Assembly: GCA_022695795.1 (NCBI GenBank)
Contig: MU404093.1
Coordinates: forward strand, 269,159 to 333,158
DNA: 64,000 nucleotides
Reading direction: 5' to 3'
Origin: Biscogniauxia marginata
Taxonomy: Eukaryota > Ascomycota > Sordariomycetes > Xylariales > Xylariaceae
Notes under the pieces: generated by a model
Told to the model about the DNA's origin: nothing
Seen by the model: only the letters and a program-made list of their open reading frames with translations
Database searches by the model: none
Part shown: positions 59,601 through 64,000 of the stretch, in pieces
Position numbering within the stretch: the stretch's first letter is position 1
Layout of the letters: the number at the start of each line of letters is the position of its first letter
Program-made: the position numbers and the translations under genes

Positions 59601-59690
59601 TCTTTTACTTGTTTCTTTTTTTGTTACCCTCTGGTTTTAGGGGGCATGCTTGTCCTGGGATTGTTCAACTAAAAGTCCCTCCTCCTAAAC
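53700..59690 (-). pseudogene. Element D gag-pol relic
   Basis: Minus-strand relics: gag with zinc-knuckle region near 58560-58610, protease near 57150, RT/RNase H 56400-55500, integrase and chromodomain towards 53850. Broken throughout by RIP-type stops. Confidence 0.8.
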
Positions 59691-59723
59691 TAATGTTAAG
59701 CATTGATTAAGGAGCTATCAAAA

Positions 59724-60178
59724 TGTGACGAACCTCCTTATGTGTTCTTAGTTAACTGATTTTATAAGTAAGTACGTACTGGGTTTTCTTGATTTGCAGG
59801 TAATAATAAGTTAAAATTAATTCAATTAATTTATAATGTTTTGTTCGTTAAAGAGGTTTCAAGGTATTTTCATTATAGTATTAAAAAGTAATTATAATCT
59901 TAAATTGATAGCTAAAAAACTAGAATAAATAACTAAATACATAGGAAATTCCAATTTACTTATACTTATTTTTCCCTCATATAAAACTTGTAAATCATTA
60001 AATCACTAATTCTTTATTTATGATTTAATGATTCATTAAATCATTAAATCATGGATCCCTAACCCATGATTTAATAATCCATTAGATTATTAAATCATGG
60101 ATCCCTAACCCATGATTTAACGACCCATTCTGGTCCACGTGACCCACACGTGACACAGCACAAGGAAGGTTCGTAACA
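59724..60178 (-). repeat. Element D, 5' LTR
   Basis: 455 bp; it has an extra 46-bp unit (ATGGATCCCTAACCC..) compared with its partner. Contains GTCCACGTGACC and CACACGTGACAC. Confidence 0.92.
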
Positions 60179-60844
60179 TTAGTTATGACAATTTCTTGGC
60201 ATTTCTTGGCGTGGTAAAGACTTTTAGTAGGAATGTCCGTAATTTGATCTGCTTAGATTTAGTCTACTGTGGGGAAGGCACGGTCCATTCCAGAAATTTG
60301 GCCTTAGCTTAGATTTCGTCATTACGTAGTCTATGAATAAACCATCCCTCTTATAACCACCTTTTCTTCTCTTTGGTTTTGGGCAGCTTGCACTACCTGT
60401 ACTTTGCCTTTATAATATCTTGTTATACGTTTCGTTGGTCGGAGAAAAAAATATTCAAGCTTAGTCAATTTTTGAGAGGAGAAATACTTGATGGATTAAC
60501 TTGGGTTCATACTAAGAGTTTTTAATAGCATTTAAAAGAATGCTACTAGTAATCTCTATCTACCTATTTGTTTCTTGTTTATGAAAAATGGTATATGAAT
60601 AAAGTGGAAGGTAATAAGCGGGTCAATCCCCATTAAATTTCGTATACCACAACGTAATGATTCGTTTGCGCCGACCATTGGAAACCATCCGCATCCCTAT
60701 CCACTATCCACTATCCAACCTGTAATTCACCTATCGCTATCCCAGTACATGGGACCCCTTGCCGAGCTAAATTTGACTACACTTGAGCCGAGAGTCTTCC
60801 TGGACATGTAAGGGCAGCCAGGGTGGTTTTCGTAGAGTTCTACG
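60179..60844. other. Intergenic region downstream of the transporter gene
   Basis: Ordinary composition. No gene recognised; a short CTATCCA triplication lies near 60700. Confidence 0.5.
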
Positions 60845-62507
60845 TCATGCTTTGTTCTGCACATTCTTGCTCATGGCACGAATGTTGTGACCGTATTTAT
60901 ACAGCAGGAATGGTACAGGCGCCATAATGGCTGACAATATTCCCACGATTGTCAGGGTCCAGTGAGGGCCCAGATTGTTGTACCAGGGCACTGAGGCCGG
61001 GAGCAATGCACCTGCAATTACGTAGCGACTGAATGTCATGAACGAAAGCGCGGACCCGGCATATACCGTGTACACGAAGACGATGTACATGTAAGTTGTC
61101 GTAAAGATGGCAACCAGTGAGTAGCCGAAGACAAAAGAGCCTATGATGGGTGCCCAGATGCTGACGTTAGGATAGCAGGTCCAGCCCATCCAAAACAAGG
61201 AAATGGGCATCAGGATGGAGCCACCCATCATGGCCCAGTAAAGGCAGACTTCTGCCTGCAAAGCGCTTCCTTCTGCTGCAGCCTTTGCGGCTGCTTTCTT
61301 AACCAAGCCATAAACCACGGGGATAAGGGTGACTGCGACAGCATCGCCGGCCAAGATAGCGGTCCAGATGATAAATGTGAGGGACTCTGAGATGCCGTAA
61401 ACTTGAGTGAAAATATACGGGTACCCATTTAGGAAGGTGAAGAGCACGACGTAGAGGATAACAAGATAGAAGGAAAAAACCAGGATAATCGGTTCCGTAT
61501 AGGTCATCTGAAAAGGGCGGTAAACATTTACCAAAAGACGACTTCCGAGCGAGCTGGTTGATGCGTTTTCTTGGACCTGATATCGTGCATCGCCGGATAG
61601 GTCTCGAAGGTGTTTGGCCTTCCACTCTAGGAGTGAAGAACCGTGGGTTTCTGGTTGAAATAGCAAGGCAATGATAAGAACAGCACCGGCAATAATGAGA
61701 GAGATCCAGTCAGCCCAGCGGAAGCCAATCTGGGGCAGGTAAGCCCCGATGATAGGCCCAAGAACAGGACCTGCATACGAAGTCATCGTGACGAAAGGGA
61801 GACTGAAGGTAACCTCGATTGGATTCCATAAGTCTCCCACGGTGCCGCCTCCAACCGTTAAGGGTGCCGCTCCAAAGAAGCCAATTAAAAATCGGAACAC
61901 AATGGCCCCTCCAAAGTTCGGTGCCAGCGCTTTGGCCAAGATAAAGAGCATCATGGCGATCATGGTGGTGAAGTAAACGAGGTTTCGCCCGAATGTCTCG
62001 GAGAACGGCGCGGCGAACATTGAACCCACGCCAACACCAATCAAATAGAGCCCTGGTTCATGCTTTGGTTAGCGCTATGTCCAAGGAAACATCTAGTACT
62101 CAAGGACCAAGAATGGAAATACCTGTTGTGAGAGAGCCTGCGACAGGGCCCACGCGGTAATGTTCATTGAACTGGCTAGAAACAGGTGCATCAATGGTTC
62201 CCGGGATGCAGACGCCCACCGCGATGAGGCAGACTATTGCTGTGCATCTCCATTTCTTCGCTCGACTCCAATTCTGAGGATTGAGAGGATCGTTGTCCTT
62301 CCAACCTACCAGCAAAGTGACGGCACCGTCACCCTCGGCAGGGCGTGAAACAGTGACACCAGATGGCACTTTTTCAGTCGTCTTCTCGTCGTTGATATCA
62401 GGTATTGACACATTGGGCTCCTCTGTATTGGGCTGGGTCGACTGGCACCTGGCTAGGTCCTCCCGCGCAGACTCACGCACGCTGAGATATTGTCTTAACA
62501 TAGACAT
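60845..62507 (-). CDS. MFS transporter, DHA1 (drug:H+ antiporter) type (2 exons)
   Basis: Exons 62507-62123 and 62052-60845 give 530 aa. A hydrophilic N-terminal tail (about 85 residues) ends in the family's DPLNPQNWS block, then 12 membrane helices follow. Motif A-like sequence APFSETFGRN is present in the loop after helix 2, and PETHGSSLLEWKAKHLR in the central loop, both typical of fungal polyamine/multidrug DHA1 carriers. Expected role: export of a small molecule across the plasma membrane by proton exchange. It may export the cluster product, but element D and the C-D spacer separate it by 18 kb from the acyltransferase, so membership in the cluster is only a guess. Confidence 0.92.
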
Positions 62508-63620
62508 GTTGTGTCGGGTCTTGGCTACCTTGTTATCGCACGGTTGTATGAAGAGTGCTCGGGAGTGGTGTCGTGGGTAACAGCATAACTAGATATAGGA
62601 GACTGTCATGAGCCGGGCAATAGTTTCGTCGATATTTCTAAGGCGGAGAGACGATTCCCCGGGACTGAGTTGGCCTAGGTGGCTAGGTATTGGCCGCGGG
62701 TGCCCTGGCTTGGTAATCATGGGTGCAAGTATGTTAGGTACCTGTACGAAATTGCATTAAAGCAGAAAGCCATTGTCAACTCACAAAGAACCTGAGTGTC
62801 ATGTCACACAAGTAAGCCATAACTGGAAGGCAGGATGTGCATGTACTAGCGCACATACTAGCCAACCAAATGCAATTTGGCTAGACGAGAACCCTAGCAG
62901 ACAATGTCCACAACAATGAGACACAGCTACACTTTGGATCTTATTTCAACCTCCAGTACTAAGAGAAGAACACGCTTGTAAATATGAGGGGGATACAGGC
63001 TAACTATCTGTGTTTGCACTCTCTCGGACATCTAGGGTTTGTATCGCTATACTTTCGTTTCGTGGTTAAACAATATTGCAAAACAGTAGCGTATTGTAAG
63101 TCTTATGGAGGTGCCTTGTTTTCTGTAGACACTGCCTGCATGGGATGTCTCAAAGAACGGGCCTGTCTAGACTCAGAGACTCAGAAAAAGAAGCTTTACA
63201 TCCTGGCAGAGATCTAGACCTTTGCAGAATTCCGGTTGCAGGCTGCGAGCTGTTGCTTTTGGCACTAGTCGATTTAGCTCTCATTAATATGAGCCTCAAT
63301 AGTAAATATCATGCTTCAACCTTTAGCGTACATTTTCTGTGCTCCCTTGCTTCAAGTGCTCTTTTGTTTTTCCTCGGCCCTCCGCCCCGGTCTGACCCCA
63401 AGCCAAGTTATGCAGTGCCCGTGTGACAGTCAGCAGCCATCGAAAATTCATACGTGGATATAGGTGAATTGTGGTACTATAGCCTTATCACGACATTGGG
63501 TGATAAGACATGCCACAATGAGATGGCATTCTTACTGGCAGATATGAGTCGATAAGGGTAGCGTGAGCTTTTTCTTTCTACTAATATTACCTATATAGGT
63601 AAACATGTAAAAAGAGTCAA
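62508..63620. other. Transporter upstream region
   Basis: Presumed MFS promoter and further non-coding sequence. Open frames here are short and without features. Confidence 0.5.
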
Positions 63621-63906
63621 AGCTTTTTTATTAATAGTTTTTTTTTTAATAATCAAAGCATGTTTTTATATATAAAAGTGGTTTTAATTAAAAAGATTAT
63701 ATAAATTTAAAAGATAAAAAATATTTTATTTAAATATACTTATATTTTTAAAATTTTATTATAAACATTATATTAAATTTATATTTAAAAAGTATTTTTA
63801 TAAAAGTATAAAAATAAATAAAGTTTAAACTTAATAACGCTTTTTAATTTAAAAGTTATTATTATTATAAATATAATAAAACCTTATAAATAATCATTTA
63901 AAAAGA
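63621..63906. other. AT-rich tract
   Basis: Nearly pure A+T, probably the edge of another RIP-degraded repeat that continues beyond the window. No domain visible. Confidence 0.5.

Positions 63907-64000
<94 letters not shown>
63907..64000 (+). repeat. (TAA)n microsatellite, runs off the window
   Basis: More than 30 perfect TAA/AAT units up to the last base of the window. Confidence 0.97.

Larger units (their letters stand above)
52660..60178 (-). mobile_element. LTR retrotransposon D (Ty3/Gypsy), RIP-degraded
   Basis: 7519 bp, reverse orientation, bounded by LTRs of 409 and 455 bp and by perfect 5-bp duplications TTAGT (52655-52659 and 60179-60183). The internal region is homologous to A-C. 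The U3 part of its LTR is a third type. Confidence 0.94.

Noticed and set aside
62984..63426. Two overlapping short plus-strand frames near the right end
   Set aside because: No domain, signal or splice support.

Overview
This looks like nuclear DNA of a filamentous ascomycete (Pezizomycotina). Genes carry short introns (about 45-110 bp) with GT..AG ends and CTRAC-like branch points. Gene islands of ordinary composition alternate with very AT-rich blocks of LTR retrotransposons. The retrotransposon reading frames are full of TAA/TAG stops and G-to-A / C-to-T changes, as repeat-induced point mutation (RIP) leaves them. No genus can be named from this alone.

Layout. 0.3-5.6 kb: two UstYa-family (DUF3328) oxidase-like genes placed tail to tail, then a secreted/membrane DOMON-cytochrome b561 gene. 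6.2-8.0 kb: UDP-glucose 6-dehydrogenase (UGD). 8.5-10.3 kb: gene relics, a tRNA-derived SINE-like element and one copy of a dispersed repeat. 10.4-25.4 kb: a 15-kb nest of two chromodomain-type Ty3/Gypsy retrotransposons, element B (reverse) inside element A (forward). 26.0-27.2 kb: UDP-glucuronate decarboxylase / UDP-xylose synthase (UXS). 28.9-31.4 kb: Zn2Cys6 regulator. 32.4-39.6 kb: a 10-exon reducing polyketide synthase (KS-AT-DH-CMeT-psiKR-KR-ACP) with no enoylreductase domain and no thioesterase. 40.7-42.2 kb: a Tri101/BAHD-type acyltransferase. 42.7-50.4 kb: element C. 50.4-52.7 kb: AT-rich spacer with a palindromic foldback element into which a 403-bp MITE has inserted. 52.7-60.2 kb: element D (reverse). 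60.8-62.5 kb: an MFS (DHA1) transporter. The window ends inside a (TAA)n microsatellite.

How the genes may work together (inference). Regulator, PKS, acyltransferase and transporter make a typical polyketide cluster. The unusual part is the pair UGD + UXS, which are consecutive steps from UDP-glucose to UDP-glucuronate to UDP-xylose. They suggest a product, or a partner molecule, that carries xylose or glucuronic acid. The two genes are now separated by the 15-kb retrotransposon nest. No glycosyltransferase is visible in the window. The UstYa pair may belong to the same pathway or to a separate (RiPP-type) cluster extending beyond the left edge.

Splice structures were worked out by eye from reading-frame continuity, splice signals and family motifs. 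For UstYa-2, DOMON-b561, UGD, UXS, the regulator, the PKS and the MFS, all exon phases close to an uninterrupted protein. The most unexpected signal in the repeats is an antisense open frame beside the 3' LTR of all four retrotransposons. Its cysteine (or RIP-altered Cys-to-Tyr) positions have identical Zn2Cys6 spacing in every copy.
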